Origin: an uncultured Oscillospiraceae bacterium
Lineage (GTDB): Bacteria; Bacillota; Clostridia; Oscillospirales; Oscillospiraceae
Direction of reading: 5' to 3'
DNA: 56,883 nucleotides
Assembly (NCBI GenBank): GCA_947632005.1
Contig: CANRNU010000013.1
Span: 1 to 56,883, forward strand
Of this stretch, positions 48,691 through 56,883 are shown piece by piece (the stretch's first letter is position 1; each line of letters opens with the position of its first letter). The notes beneath the pieces are model-generated. The model worked only from the letters and a program-made list of their open reading frames with translations, was not told the DNA's origin and searched no databases. A program made the position numbers and the translations under genes.

Positions 48691-50131
48691 CGTCGTCGGG
48701 CCTCCCCTCGCTGATCTTATACTCGAACCGGCTCTTGGCGCTGTTCTTGGGAACGGCGGTGGGATAGTTGTTGGTGAAACAGGCATCGCAGAAGCCCTCA
48801 CAGTTCTCTCCGCCCAGCAGCCAGGGCAGGTCCTCCACCGGCAGATACCCCAGCGTGTCCGCGCCGATGATGGTGCAGATCTCCTCCACGGAATGGTGGC
48901 AGGCGATGAGGTTCTCCCGGGAGTCGATGTCCGTGCCATAGTAGCAGGGATTCAAAAACGGCGGCGCGGAGATGCGCATATGTACCTCTGCGGCCCCGGC
49001 CTCCCGCAGCAGATTCACGAACCGACCGCTGGTGGTGCCCCGGACGATGGAGTCGTCCACCACCACCACCCGCTTGCCCCGGACCACGCTGGCCACGGGA
49101 TTGAGCTTGATGCGCACCAGGTCCTCCCGGGTGCTCTGGCCCGGGGCGATGAAGGTGCGGCCCACATATTTGTTTTTGATGAAGCCCACGCCGTAGGGGA
49201 TGCCGGAGCGGCGGGCATAGCCCAGGGCGGCGTCCAGGCCGGAGTCCGGCACGCCCACCACCACGTCCGCCTCCACGGGATGGCGGATCGCCAGGCGCTC
49301 CCCGGCCCGGGCCCGGGCCTCATGGACGCTGACGCCGTCAAGGACGGAATCCGGGCGGGCAAAATAGATATGCTCGAAGATGCACAGCTTCTTCGGCGCC
49401 TTGCCGCAGTGGTCCCGGATGCTCTGGATCCCGTCTCTGGAGAACACCACGATCTCCCCCGGGTCCAGGTCCCGGATGAACTTGGCGTTGACCGCCTCCA
49501 GGGCGCAGGACTCCGAGGCCACCACATAGGTCCCATCCTCCCGCTGGCCGTAGCACAGGGGCCGGAAACCGTTCTCATCCCGGACGGCCAGGAGCTTGGA
49601 GGGGCTCATGACCACCATGGAATAGGCACCCTTCACCAGGAACATGGCCTGATTGACCGCCTGCTCGATGGAGGGCGCGGTGAGCCGCTCCTTGGTGATG
49701 ACGTAGGAGATGACCTCCGTGTCGCTGGAGGAGTGGAAGATGGAGCCCTGCAGTTCCAGGGCCTTCCGCAGCTCGCCGGAATTGACGATGTTGCCGTTGT
49801 GGGCCAGGGCCATGCGGCCCTTGATGTGGTTGACCACCATGGGCTGGCAATTCTCCCGGCCGCTGCAGCCGGTGGTGCCGTAGCGGACATGGCCAACGGC
49901 CATGTTTCCCTCCGGCAGATGGTTCAGAACGCGGTTGGTAAAGACGTCGCTCACCAGCCCCAGGTCCTTGTAAAAGCTGAAAAGGCCGTCGTCATTGACC
50001 ACGATGCCGCAGCTCTCCTGGCCCCGGTGCTGGAGGGCGTACAGGCCGTAATAGGCCATGGATGCAAGAGGCATGCGCTCCGGCGCGAACATGCCGAACA
50101 CGCCGCATTCCTCATGAAGATTCCCGCTCAT
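48683..50131 (-). CDS. purF: Amidophosphoribosyltransferase
   Basis: 482 residues. A short propeptide (8 residues) precedes the catalytic Cys9 of the N-terminal glutaminase (ECGVFGM); YALQHRGQESCGI, VGHVRYGTTG and LAHNGNIVN follow. The phosphoribosyltransferase half has VVGVPDSGLDAALGYARRSG and VVVVDDSIVRGTTS (PRPP site). Four cysteines typical of the Fe-S form are placed plausibly (CYYGTD, CHHSV, GENCEGFCDACF), as in Bacillus PurF. It commits PRPP to purines. Confidence 0.97.
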   Translation of the reverse strand: MSGNLHEECGVFGMFAPERMPLASMAYYGLYALQHRGQESCGIVVNDDGLFSFYKDLGLVSDVFTNRVLNHLPEGNMAVGHVRYGTTGCSGRENCQPMVVNHIKGRMALAHNGNIVNSGELRKALELQGSIFHSSSDTEVISYVITKERLTAPSIEQAVNQAMFLVKGAYSMVVMSPSKLLAVRDENGFRPLCYGQREDGTYVVASESCALEAVNAKFIRDLDPGEIVVFSRDGIQSIRDHCGKAPKKLCIFEHIYFARPDSVLDGVSVHEARARAGERLAIRHPVEADVVVGVPDSGLDAALGYARRSGIPYGVGFIKNKYVGRTFIAPGQSTREDLVRIKLNPVASVVRGKRVVVVDDSIVRGTTSGRFVNLLREAGAAEVHMRISAPPFLNPCYYGTDIDSRENLIACHHSVEEICTIIGADTLGYLPVEDLPWLLGGENCEGFCDACFTNNYPTAVPKNSAKSRFEYKISEGRPDDDA

Positions 50132-50154
50132 AAGCCTTGCTAAGCTCCTTATTT

Positions 50155-50862
50155 TTACCCCAGGATGCGCTTCATCATCTCGGCGTAGGCGTCCTCCACC
50201 CCGCCCAGGTCCCGGCGGAAGCGGTCCTTGTCCAGCTTCTCATGGGTGGTGCTGTCCCAGAACCGGCAGGTGTCGGGGCTGATCTCGTCGGCCAGGACCA
50301 GCTTGCCGTCGGAGGTCTTGCCGAACTCCAGTTTGAAGTCCACCAGATCCACGTTCACCGCCTTGAAAAAGGCTTTCAGCACGTCGTTGACCTTGAAGGC
50401 CATGGCCTTGATGGTCTCCAGCTCCTCCGGGGTGCACAGGCCCAGGGCCAGGGCGTGATAGTCGTTGATGAGGGGGTCTCCCAGCTCGTCGTTTTTATAG
50501 GAGGTCTCAAAGGTGGGCGCGGCGAACACGATGCCCTCCTCCACGCCGTAGCGCTTGGCAAAGCTGCCGGCGGAGATGTTGCGGATGATGACCTCCAGAG
50601 GCACGATGGAGACCTTCCGGACCACGGTCTCCCGGTCGTTCAGTTCCTCCACGAAGTGGGTGGGCACGCCCTCGGCCTCCAGCCGCTGCATCAGATAGTT
50701 GGTGACCCGGTTGTTGATGGCGCCCTTGCCGGCGATCTGGCCCTTTTTCAGGCCGTTGAAGGCCGTGGCGTCGTCCTTGTAGGAGACGATCACCAGATCG
50801 GGGTCCTCGGTGGCGTAGACCTTCTTGGCCTTGCCCTCATAGAGCTGTTCTTTCTTTGTCAT
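50155..50862 (-). CDS. purC: SAICAR synthetase
   Basis: 235 residues from ATG 50862, preceded by [83 protein letters not shown] and [14 protein letters not shown] are diagnostic. It adds aspartate to CAIR. It lies 25 bp after purE. The length and domain content are normal. Confidence 0.97.
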   Translation of the reverse strand: MTKKEQLYEGKAKKVYATEDPDLVIVSYKDDATAFNGLKKGQIAGKGAINNRVTNYLMQRLEAEGVPTHFVEELNDRETVVRKVSIVPLEVIIRNISAGSFAKRYGVEEGIVFAAPTFETSYKNDELGDPLINDYHALALGLCTPEELETIKAMAFKVNDVLKAFFKAVNVDLVDFKLEFGKTSDGKLVLADEISPDTCRFWDSTTHEKLDKDRFRRDLGGVEDAYAEMMKRILG

Positions 50863-50887
50863 GGGAATATCCTCCATTTGATCGTTG

Positions 50888-51382
50888 TCAGTTGTTGAAT
50901 CTAGCTTCCACGGCGGCGTTCTTGGCCAGGACCTTCTCCGTCCCTTCAGCCCGGGCCCGGTCCAGCCTGGCAGCCAGGTCCTCGTCGCCGAGGGCCAGGA
51001 TCTCCGCCGCAAGCAAAGCGGCGTTGACGGCTCCGTCAATGCCCACGGCGGCGACCGGGATGCCGGAGGGCATCTGCACCGTGGACAGAAGAGCGTCAAC
51101 GCCGTCGAGGGCTTTTGATTTTAACGGGATGCCCACAACGGGCAGGGTGGTATTGGCGGCCATGGCCCCGGCCAGGTGCGCCGCCATCCCGGCGGCGGCA
51201 ATGATCACACCGAAACCATTTTCCCGGGCGCTCCGGGCAAAATCCCGGGCCTGGTCCGGCGTGCGGTGGGCAGAATACACGTGCACCTCATAGGGCACGG
51301 CATATTCCGTCAGTTTCTCCACCGCTTTTTCCACCACGGGCAGATCGCTGTCGCTGCCCATGACGATGGCGACTTTCTTCAT
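50888..51382 (-). CDS. purE: N5-carboxyaminoimidazole ribonucleotide mutase
   Basis: 164 residues. [96 protein letters not shown]: the class-I PurE set. A PurK partner is not in the window; either purK lies elsewhere or CO2 is used directly. First gene of the operon, with a structured leader. Confidence 0.97.
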   Translation of the reverse strand: MKKVAIVMGSDSDLPVVEKAVEKLTEYAVPYEVHVYSAHRTPDQARDFARSARENGFGVIIAAAGMAAHLAGAMAANTTLPVVGIPLKSKALDGVDALLSTVQMPSGIPVAAVGIDGAVNAALLAAEILALGDEDLAARLDRARAEGTEKVLAKNAAVEARFNN

Positions 51383-51500
51383 CCGTACTCTCCCTTAAAG
51401 CAGTTAGAGCAGTCCTATTCTCTCGCAAATAGAACTGCCCAGGCGGTCGGCGCTTTGGGTCCGGCGGCTTCCGTCTGCCGGATCATGCCTGTTTCCTTGT
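51383..51500 (-). ncRNA. Structured purE leader with a ZTP-riboswitch-like 3' motif
   Basis: The predicted transcript starts near 51500, giving a leader of about 118 nt. In the RNA sense CAGGC pairs with GCCUG, enclosing UCCGGC/GCCGGA. CCGCCUGGGCA (51436-51446) equals the conserved 3' box of ZTP (pfl) riboswitches. A 13-bp hairpin (51407-51419 with 51428-51440, two wobbles) follows, and its GCAGUU could instead pair with AACUGC at 51400-51405, a switch-like alternative. The usual 5' half of the ZTP motif is not seen, so the class is uncertain. It could be a divergent ZTP element or a different RNA. Confidence 0.45.
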
Positions 51501-51506
51501 GCCTAT

Positions 51507-51536
51507 ATTATAACAATAGGGGAAAGTTGAAGTCAA
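51507..51536 (-). promoter_or_regulatory. Promoter of the purine operon
   Basis: On the minus strand TTGACT (51531-51536), 18 bp, TATAAT (51507-51512). Confidence 0.8.
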
Positions 51537-51607
51537 TCGCTTCCGTCTCCCGGGAGAAGACATTTTTCCCGCGAACAATTGGGAATTTTTAGCTATTCTG
51601 CATAGCT

Positions 51608-51637
51608 TGTGGGCGCATCGCCGCCGATGCGCCCACA
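51608..51637 (-). terminator. Hairpin after the dipeptidase gene
   Basis: TGTGGGCGCATCG/CGATGCGCCCACA is a 13-bp perfect stem with a 4-nt loop. There is no T-run on the minus strand. It isolates the dipeptidase from the purine promoter. Confidence 0.6.
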
Positions 51638-51661
51638 AATCGCAGTTTTGACTATCTTTCC

Positions 51662-53077
51662 TTATAATGACCGGGCCCCGCAGATATCCATGACAGCCTG
51701 GGCGAAGATCTCCGCCGCGGTGATAAGATCGTCCACAGGGATGCGCTCGTTGGCCCCGTGCATACGCACATCCACGCCCGGCATGACCGCGCCGAAGGCC
51801 ACGCCGCCGGGCACATCGTGCACATAGGTCCCGCCGCCCATGGCATAGCAGCCGCCGGGATTGCCGGAATAGGTCTCATAGGCCCGGTTCAGAGTCTGGA
51901 TAAATTCTCCTTCCGCCGGCGTGTGGTGGGGCGGGACCATCTCTCCCCCGGTCTCATATCCCAGGGCGGTCATCGTCCTGTCCGCCACCGCCTTGCAGTT
52001 ATCGTCGCTGGCGCACACAGGCACACGGCAGTCGCACAGTCCCTCCAGGCCCGCGGGGGTGAAGTCGATCTGGGTGAAGGAGCAGGTCAGCGCCCCGGTC
52101 ACCTCGTCGGCCTGGGCGATGCCCAGGGCCTTGCCGTAGTAATCCCCGTGGGGCAGGACCTTGTCCAGCTCCCGGATGGCCCTGGTAGAGGCGCAGTCCG
52201 CCAGGGGCAGACCCGCCAGCACCCGGAGAAGGGCCGTATTGGCGTTGTTGCCGGTCTCCGGCTGGGCTGCGTGACAGCCGGCGGCCACCACGGTGAGCTT
52301 CACGCCCTCCGGCGTCTCCTCCGCCCGGCAGGAGGCGCCGATCTCCGCGGCCAGGGGCATGGCCCCCGCCAGCAGGGCGTTCCTGTCCACACCGGCCACC
52401 ACGGCGTATGCCTCGCCGGGCACCACGTTCACCCGGAAGCCTCCGTGCAGCTCTCTCACCCGGGGCAGTCCGCTCTCCGGTCCCCAGGTCTTGGTAAAGC
52501 GCAGACGGTAAAAGCCCTTTTCCGCGTTGCACACGGGAAACTCCGAGTCCGGCGTGAAGGTGTGGGGCGCGGGCTTCACCCGCTCATAGTACCAGGCCAC
52601 GTCGCTGGAGCCGTTTTCCTCGTCGGTGCCCAGGATCAGCCGGCACCGGCCGGTCAGGGGCAGGCCCAACTCCTGTACGCACCGCATGGCATACAGCGCC
52701 GCCACAGCGCCGCCCTTGTCGTCCGCCACGCCCCGGCCATAGATGCATCCGTCCGGCTGCACCACCGGCTCAAAGGGGTCCGTGTCCCATCCGTCACTGG
52801 GCCCCACCACATCCAGGTGGGCCAGCATGTCCAGAAGGGGCGCCTCCGGCCCCATGTCCGCCGTCATGACCCGGTCCCCGTGGTTCGTCACGGAAAAGCC
52901 ATACCCGGCGCACATCTCCATGGCCTTCTCCAGCACCCGCTTCGCCTCCCGGCCATAGGGGGCGCCCGGTTCCGGGGCCGTTCCCATGCTGGGGATGCGG
53001 CACAGTGTCTTCAGATCCTCCAAAAACGCCTCCCGATGTTCCTCCATCCAGGAGACGATACGCGCGTCTTTTTCCAT
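51662..53077 (-). CDS. M20 family (PepV/Sapep-like) metallodipeptidase
   Basis: 471 residues from ATG 53077, 6 nt after AAGGAG; an ATG 18 bp upstream has no RBS. LLDMLAHLDVV gives the first metal His; GRGVADDKGGAVAALYA the bridging Asp; LGTDEENGSSD the catalytic Glu pair; FTPDSEFPV the next Asp; and HDVPGGVAFG a distal metal-site region (the last His is in GGGTYVHD). This is the Sapep/PepV subgroup, which cleaves dipeptides (Xaa-His, beta-Ala type) with two metals. Cytoplasmic. It would complement the opp transporter, though it is a separate unit. Confidence 0.93.
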   Translation of the reverse strand: MEKDARIVSWMEEHREAFLEDLKTLCRIPSMGTAPEPGAPYGREAKRVLEKAMEMCAGYGFSVTNHGDRVMTADMGPEAPLLDMLAHLDVVGPSDGWDTDPFEPVVQPDGCIYGRGVADDKGGAVAALYAMRCVQELGLPLTGRCRLILGTDEENGSSDVAWYYERVKPAPHTFTPDSEFPVCNAEKGFYRLRFTKTWGPESGLPRVRELHGGFRVNVVPGEAYAVVAGVDRNALLAGAMPLAAEIGASCRAEETPEGVKLTVVAAGCHAAQPETGNNANTALLRVLAGLPLADCASTRAIRELDKVLPHGDYYGKALGIAQADEVTGALTCSFTQIDFTPAGLEGLCDCRVPVCASDDNCKAVADRTMTALGYETGGEMVPPHHTPAEGEFIQTLNRAYETYSGNPGGCYAMGGGTYVHDVPGGVAFGAVMPGVDVRMHGANERIPVDDLITAAEIFAQAVMDICGARSL

Positions 53078-53110
53078 GATGTGCTCCTTAGACATTTCAT
53101 CTTTCAGTCA

Positions 53111-53138
53111 TCCCCGGAGAGCGTTCGCCCTCCGGGGA
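53111..53138 (-). terminator. Stem-loop after the SLH protein gene
   Basis: TCCCCGGAG (53111-53119) pairs with CTCCGGGGA (53130-53138), 10-nt loop, no T-run. The dipeptidase gene begins just beyond, so partial read-through is possible. Confidence 0.55.
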
Positions 53139-53149
53139 CAGGTCTCAAA

Positions 53150-55366
53150 TCATTCCTCCGGACCATCCTCCGGGAGGGGATCCGGGTCTACCGGATCCGG
53201 GTCCTCCGGGTCCGGATCGGTGGTGGGGGTATCCGGCTCGGTGGTGCCCGGCGAGGGTTGGGTCACTTCGCTGCCCGTGGGGGTTGGGTCGACGGTCTCG
53301 CCGCCCGTGGGGGTTGGGTCGACGGTCTCGCCGCCTGTGGGGGAGGGTTCGATGATCTCGCCGCCATCGGTGGGCGTAGGCGTCAGGGACCCCTCAAAAT
53401 TCTCCTTGGGGATGGTGTAGGTGACCACGCTTCCCGCCCGGGAGCCGGTCAGATACGTGATCGTCACCAGGATGGTACCGTCTCCATTGTCGGAATATGT
53501 GATGGTGTAGTCGACGCCCTCTACCAGCGAGTTGCCGTTCTCATCCATGAAGAGGTCATCGTTGTTCTCTTCCTCTTCACCGAAGATGTCGCCGCCGCCG
53601 GGCATGACAGCTGATGTATCGCCGGGGAAGAAATAGATGGCATAGGAATGTCCCCGCCTCTGTTTGAACATATCCCGTCCCGGCCGGATAGGGCTGCGGC
53701 CATGGGCGCCCGTCCGGTACGCCCAGTCCAGCTCCACGTCATAGATATATTCATCCGGGTCGATCTGCCGCTGTGCCGCAGGCAGCTTTGCCTGGTTATT
53801 CACGTCGATGTCGTCGAGCTCCGCGCCGTGGTCGATCATGACCCATGCGTGCTGGGCGTTGTTCTCATTGACGCCGCCCACCACCGGATAGGCCTGGAAG
53901 CCCAGCCGGCGGGCCAGGTACAGGAAGGAGGCCGCCCAGTAATAGCAGGAGCCGCGCTTCGTGGCATACATCTCCTTGGCGCACCGCAGCGACCAGCCGG
54001 TACTTCCCCGGATCCATCCGGTACGCCGGTTCATATAGTCATAGTCACCGAACAAGATGGCGTTATACGCCTCCCGCAGCTTGTCCTCCCGCAGCAGATT
54101 CGCGGTGTTTCCCTGGATGATTGGGTTCATGATGGCGTCCACATAGCCGTCCACCTCCACGTCTCCGGAGGTGTACCGTCCGTTCTCCCCGAAGTGGAGA
54201 TAGCCATAGTCATAATTCGAGACGAAGGGTCCGTCCTCTTTCTCCACATAGAACAAGGAACCGTCCAGCTCCTGCAGACCGGGCTTGCTCCGCTGCAGGA
54301 AGTACCCGTTATCCGGCGCGTAGTACACGCCGTCGCTTTCCAGCCCGTCGGTGATGGTATGGAAGCCCTTCTGGAAGTAGTCCAGCTTCTTCTCCGCGTT
54401 GATATGGCACAGGTCGTCGCCCAGAATGATGAATCCTTGCTGGGCATCCGGCACCTCGCCCATGATATAGGCCATCAGCTCACTGGAGAAGGACACATCC
54501 ACGATGTCATAATAGGCCCAGCTCTTCTTGGACACATCCCGATAGGGGGACGTCTCGCAGACAAGGTCAATGGCGGTCTTGTTGGGCGTCTTGCCCAAAG
54601 CCCGGTTGATGAGCACCACGGCCTCCGCTCTGGTCAGGGGCGCGTCGGGGTAGAAGTCGCCGTCCTCATAGCCCGTCAGCCAGCCCTTGGCCATGGCCGC
54701 GGCCACGTTCCCCATGGTCCAGTCCTTTGTATCCACATCCTCAAAGGCCTTCGCCACGATCTCGTCCACATCCATCACCCGGCAGAGGACCGTTACCATC
54801 TCGCCCCGGGTAATGGGCGAATCCGGGCGGAAGGTCCCGTCCGCGTAGCCCGTCATGAGACCCAGGGAAGCGGCCTCTTCCACGCTGTCGTAGGCCGCGT
54901 CGGTCCTTGTCACATCGGAAAACGTCCCGGTATCGCCGGGGGTATAGCCGCTGTCTTCCACCAGATTGCAGATGACCTGCGCCGCTTCCGCTCTGGTCAT
55001 ATCATCGTTGGGACGGAACTTATTGTTCTCCCCCGTCATGTACCGCACATGCTCCGACCGCACCGTCACGGGGGCCTGGGCATAGACCGCCATGTCCTCC
55101 GTCACCGCCAGGGTCGCAAAATCCACTGTGTGGCCCGCCTCATCCCGCCACTTCATCCCTTCCGGGACATTGGAGACCCGCTCGCCCTGCTTCACGGCCA
55201 GCTCCTGACTGACCATTCCGTTTTCATAGAAGGTCACTGTATGATATTCCGCCGCCTCGCTGGTATGTGCCCCCTGCCGCTCCGCCGCCTCGCGGCTGAT
55301 GCAGGACGCCATCACACACAGGAGAAGACTGAAACAAACAAGCATTATCGCATAGGAACGCTTCAT
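53150..55366 (-). CDS. SLH-domain surface protein with transglutaminase-like domain
   Basis: 738 residues from ATG 55366 (GGAGG 7 nt upstream). Signal segment with a possible lipobox (VMASC). An InlB-type beta repeat (about 42-95) comes next. Three SLH modules follow (about 105-270: KFRPNDDMTRAEAAQVICNL, YADGTFRPDSPITRGEMVTVL, YEDGDFYPDAPLTRAEAVVLI), which hold proteins to the wall. The middle has a transglutaminase-like core: GSCYYWAASFLYLARRLGF (Cys), NAQHAWVMID (His), and an Asp soon after. The C-terminal third is acidic and ends in a Pro/Thr/Asp-rich tail with repeats (PTPTGGETVD). Possible cross-linking or peptidase activity on the wall is inference. Confidence 0.88.
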   Translation of the reverse strand: MKRSYAIMLVCFSLLLCVMASCISREAAERQGAHTSEAAEYHTVTFYENGMVSQELAVKQGERVSNVPEGMKWRDEAGHTVDFATLAVTEDMAVYAQAPVTVRSEHVRYMTGENNKFRPNDDMTRAEAAQVICNLVEDSGYTPGDTGTFSDVTRTDAAYDSVEEAASLGLMTGYADGTFRPDSPITRGEMVTVLCRVMDVDEIVAKAFEDVDTKDWTMGNVAAAMAKGWLTGYEDGDFYPDAPLTRAEAVVLINRALGKTPNKTAIDLVCETSPYRDVSKKSWAYYDIVDVSFSSELMAYIMGEVPDAQQGFIILGDDLCHINAEKKLDYFQKGFHTITDGLESDGVYYAPDNGYFLQRSKPGLQELDGSLFYVEKEDGPFVSNYDYGYLHFGENGRYTSGDVEVDGYVDAIMNPIIQGNTANLLREDKLREAYNAILFGDYDYMNRRTGWIRGSTGWSLRCAKEMYATKRGSCYYWAASFLYLARRLGFQAYPVVGGVNENNAQHAWVMIDHGAELDDIDVNNQAKLPAAQRQIDPDEYIYDVELDWAYRTGAHGRSPIRPGRDMFKQRRGHSYAIYFFPGDTSAVMPGGGDIFGEEEENNDDLFMDENGNSLVEGVDYTITYSDNGDGTILVTITYLTGSRAGSVVTYTIPKENFEGSLTPTPTDGGEIIEPSPTGGETVDPTPTGGETVDPTPTGSEVTQPSPGTTEPDTPTTDPDPEDPDPVDPDPLPEDGPEE
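53275..53364. repeat. Tandem 30-bp repeat inside the SLH protein gene
   Basis: Two identical 30-bp units and a third degenerate one encode PTPTGGETVD-type decapeptides. It is a coding minisatellite in the Pro/Thr-rich stalk. Confidence 0.85.
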
Positions 55367-55465
55367 ACATATCCTCCAGATCATGCGTCAACAGGTTCTT
55401 TCCGGCTGTCATGCCGTCCGCTTCCGGCGGGCACAGCCTGTGCTCTGCCGTCCACATTCTTTGGC

Positions 55466-55471
55466 ATTATA
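55466..55471 (-). promoter_or_regulatory. Extended -10 promoter of the SLH protein gene
   Basis: On the minus strand TGTTATAAT (extended -10); no good -35 is seen. The rest of the 303-bp gap 55367-55669 is AT-rich and carries only this and the promoter of the GTPase gene. Confidence 0.55.
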
Positions 55472-55572
55472 ACACACCCACACAAAATATGCTATAGCCA
55501 AATGTTCATTCAGCCATATCTATCAAAGAAATGTGCGTTTTTCCTTTTCTTTATGGAAAAAATGTGTTATAC

Positions 55573-55600
55573 TTGACGATTGGGAATAACTTATTATATC
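55573..55600 (+). promoter_or_regulatory. Promoter of the G3E GTPase genes
   Basis: TTGACG (55573-55578), 16 bp, TATATC (55595-55600). GGGAATAA...TATATCCC across the spacer and -10 is an imperfect inverted repeat that might be a metal-regulator site. Confidence 0.5.
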
Positions 55601-55669
55601 CCAGCAGTCACCAATTTTTGTGAACAGATTATTATTTTTATCCTACCCAACATCAGAAAGGCGGCACAC

Positions 55670-56812
55670 ATGACAAGGATCGACATCTTTTCCGGCTTTT
55701 TGGGCGCCGGCAAGACCACTCTCATCAAAAAGCTCCTGGCCGATGGCTATCAGGGCCAGAAGCTGGTGCTCATTGAAAACGAGTTCGGCGAGATCGGCAT
55801 CGACGGCGGCTTTCTGAAGGACGCCGGGGTCATCGTCAATGAGATCGAGTCCGGCTGCATCTGCTGCAGCCTCACCGGCGATTTCAGGGAAGCCCTCAAA
55901 ATGGTGGCGGAGCAGTACGCTCCCGACCGCATCCTCATCGAGCCCTCCGGCGTGGGAAAGCTCTCGGAGATCGTGGCGGCGGTCCAGTCCGCCGGAGACC
56001 AGTTCGTCCTGGGCGGGCTCACCACTGTGGTGGACGCGGCCAAGGCCAAAATATATATGAAGAATTTCGGTGAGTTCTTCAACAACCAGGTACAGTCCGC
56101 CAACTGCATCGTCCTCAGCCGCACCGCCGGCATGAGCCAGGAAAAGCTGGCCCAGGCCGAGGCCCTTCTGCGGGAAAAGAACCCCGACGCGGTCATCATC
56201 TCCACCGACTGGGACGCCATCTCCGGCCAGCAGATCCTGGACGCCATCGACAAGAAAAACTCCATCTCCGCGGAACTGGCCGCTCTGCTGGAGGAGCACT
56301 ACCGGGAAGAGGAAGAGGAGTGCGACGACCCGGACTGCGAGTGCCACCACCATCATCACCATCACCATGATCACGATGAGGACGAGCATGAGCACGAGCA
56401 TCACCACCATGATGACGAGGAAGACGAAGACGAGCACGAGCATCACCATCATCATGACGAGGAGCACGAGTGCTGCCACCATGACCATGACGGGCACCAT
56501 CATCACCACCATCACCATCATCACGGCCACGACGCGGACGAGGTGTTCCAGAGCTGGGGCGCAGAGACCTCGAAGAAATATGATGCCGCCGCCATCGGCG
56601 CCATCCTGGACAAGCTGACGGACGATGAGACCTACGGCTTCGTGGTCCGGGCCAAGGGCTATGTGCCCGCCTCCGATGGGAGCTGGGTCCATTTTGACTA
56701 TACCCCCGGGGAAAAGGACGTCCGCACCGGTCCCGCCAACGTGGCCGGCCGGGTGTGCGTCATCGGCGCGAATCTGAAGGAAGACGCTGTGAAGGAGCTG
56801 TTTGGGCTGTGA
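55670..56812 (+). CDS. CobW/CobP47K-type G3E GTPase with His-rich metal-binding insert
   Basis: 380 residues. P-loop GFLGAGKTTL (12-17 GAGKTT), ENEFGEIGIDGGFL, GCICCSL (CxCC, 63-66, the metal-handling motif). The insert 226-288 is almost only His, Asp, Glu, with long His runs. The C-terminal CobW_C domain follows (TYGFVVRAKGYV, WVHFDYTPGE). The usual NKxD guanine-recognition motif appears as SRTA (LSRTAGMS, 150-153). COG0523 proteins deliver Zn, Co or Ni to client enzymes; the cargo here is unknown. The start ATG has a modest RBS (AAAGGCGG). Overlaps the next gene by 4 bp. Confidence 0.92.
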   Translation: MTRIDIFSGFLGAGKTTLIKKLLADGYQGQKLVLIENEFGEIGIDGGFLKDAGVIVNEIESGCICCSLTGDFREALKMVAEQYAPDRILIEPSGVGKLSEIVAAVQSAGDQFVLGGLTTVVDAAKAKIYMKNFGEFFNNQVQSANCIVLSRTAGMSQEKLAQAEALLREKNPDAVIISTDWDAISGQQILDAIDKKNSISAELAALLEEHYREEEEECDDPDCECHHHHHHHHDHDEDEHEHEHHHHDDEEDEDEHEHHHHHDEEHECCHHDHDGHHHHHHHHHHGHDADEVFQSWGAETSKKYDAAAIGAILDKLTDDETYGFVVRAKGYVPASDGSWVHFDYTPGEKDVRTGPANVAGRVCVIGANLKEDAVKELFGL

Positions 56813-56883
56813 ACCAGGTACCGGTCTATCTCTTCACCGGCTTTTTGGAGGCCGGCAAGACCAAGTTCATCCAGGAGACCCTG
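56809..56883 (+). CDS. Second G3E (CobW-like) GTPase, partial at window edge
   Basis: A GTG at 56809 overlaps the stop of the first GTPase gene (GTGA). The 25 visible codons read VNQVPVYLFTGFLEAGKTKF and go on to the window end; GFLEAGKTK is the P-loop of another COG0523-type GTPase. The tandem arrangement suggests paired metallochaperones in one operon. Its 3' part lies beyond the window. Confidence 0.8.
   Translation, partial: MNQVPVYLFTGFLEAGKTKFIQETL

Noticed and set aside
51560-51590. PurR box-like GCGAACAATT upstream of the purine promoter
   Set aside because: Only one half matches and no inverted partner is found at the expected spacing.
53275-53364. Tandem direct repeats suggesting a CRISPR-like array
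   Set aside because: Units are contiguous with no spacers and in frame with the SLH protein; a coding minisatellite.
56346-56540. His-codon run (CAC/CAT) as a possible simple-sequence artefact or frameshift
   Set aside because: The frame continues into an intact CobW C-terminal domain, so it is a genuine His-rich insert.

Overview
The window looks like a chromosomal segment of a high-GC, spore-forming Firmicute, most like the gut Oscillospiraceae (Flavonifractor/Lawsonibacter/Oscillibacter type). Supporting signs are the AGGAGG-type ribosome binding sites, TTGACA/TATAAT promoters, a YlmC/YmxH sporulation-family gene, an S-layer-homology (SLH) protein, a DUF2975/Xre pair, and a purine pathway with a split AICAR transformylase and a PurO-type IMP cyclohydrolase. 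The genus is an inference from these features, not a database result. I saw no rRNA, tRNA, CRISPR array, transposase or phage gene.

Left part (1-11236): a plant-hemicellulose locus. It holds a truncated family-5 ABC solute-binding protein, a LacI-type regulator, a divergent GH2 beta-mannosidase with a perfect palindromic operator over its RBS, an SGNH (acetyl)esterase, a domain-swapped GH3 glucosidase and a GH51 arabinofuranosidase. Together they would import and take apart acetylated or arabinosylated manno- and xylo-oligosaccharides. A TauE/SafE-like membrane protein and a FeoA-FeoB fusion iron transporter follow.

Middle part (13810-33908): a run of cell-envelope genes. It has a lipase-like SGNH protein, a giant one-pass Ser/Thr kinase with TPR and YD-repeat ectodomains, a lipoprotein serpin with a Met-Ser reactive bond, folate cyclo-ligase, an orphan sugar-type binding protein, an ATP-grasp ligase, and a two-gene unit of a TPR lipoprotein and a zinc-ribbon/SH3 membrane protein. 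A complete five-gene Opp/Dpp peptide transporter operon comes next. After it lies an AT-richer pair (F420-dehydrogenase-beta-like protein plus polysaccharide pyruvyl transferase).

Right part (33951-56883): rpsB-tsf with a repeat-bearing leader, ylmC/ymxH, a dispersed hairpin-rich repeat, a DUF2975-Xre-DUF4173 membrane cassette, and an unknown small protein. Then comes a long purine operon read leftwards, purE-purC-purF-purM-purN-purO-AICARFT-purD-purL, with a secreted glycan-binding-like protein at its end. An M20 dipeptidase, an SLH/transglutaminase-like surface protein, and two tandem G3E (CobW-like) metal GTPases close the window; the second is cut by the window edge. Most operons end in strong hairpins, several of them shared by converging genes.
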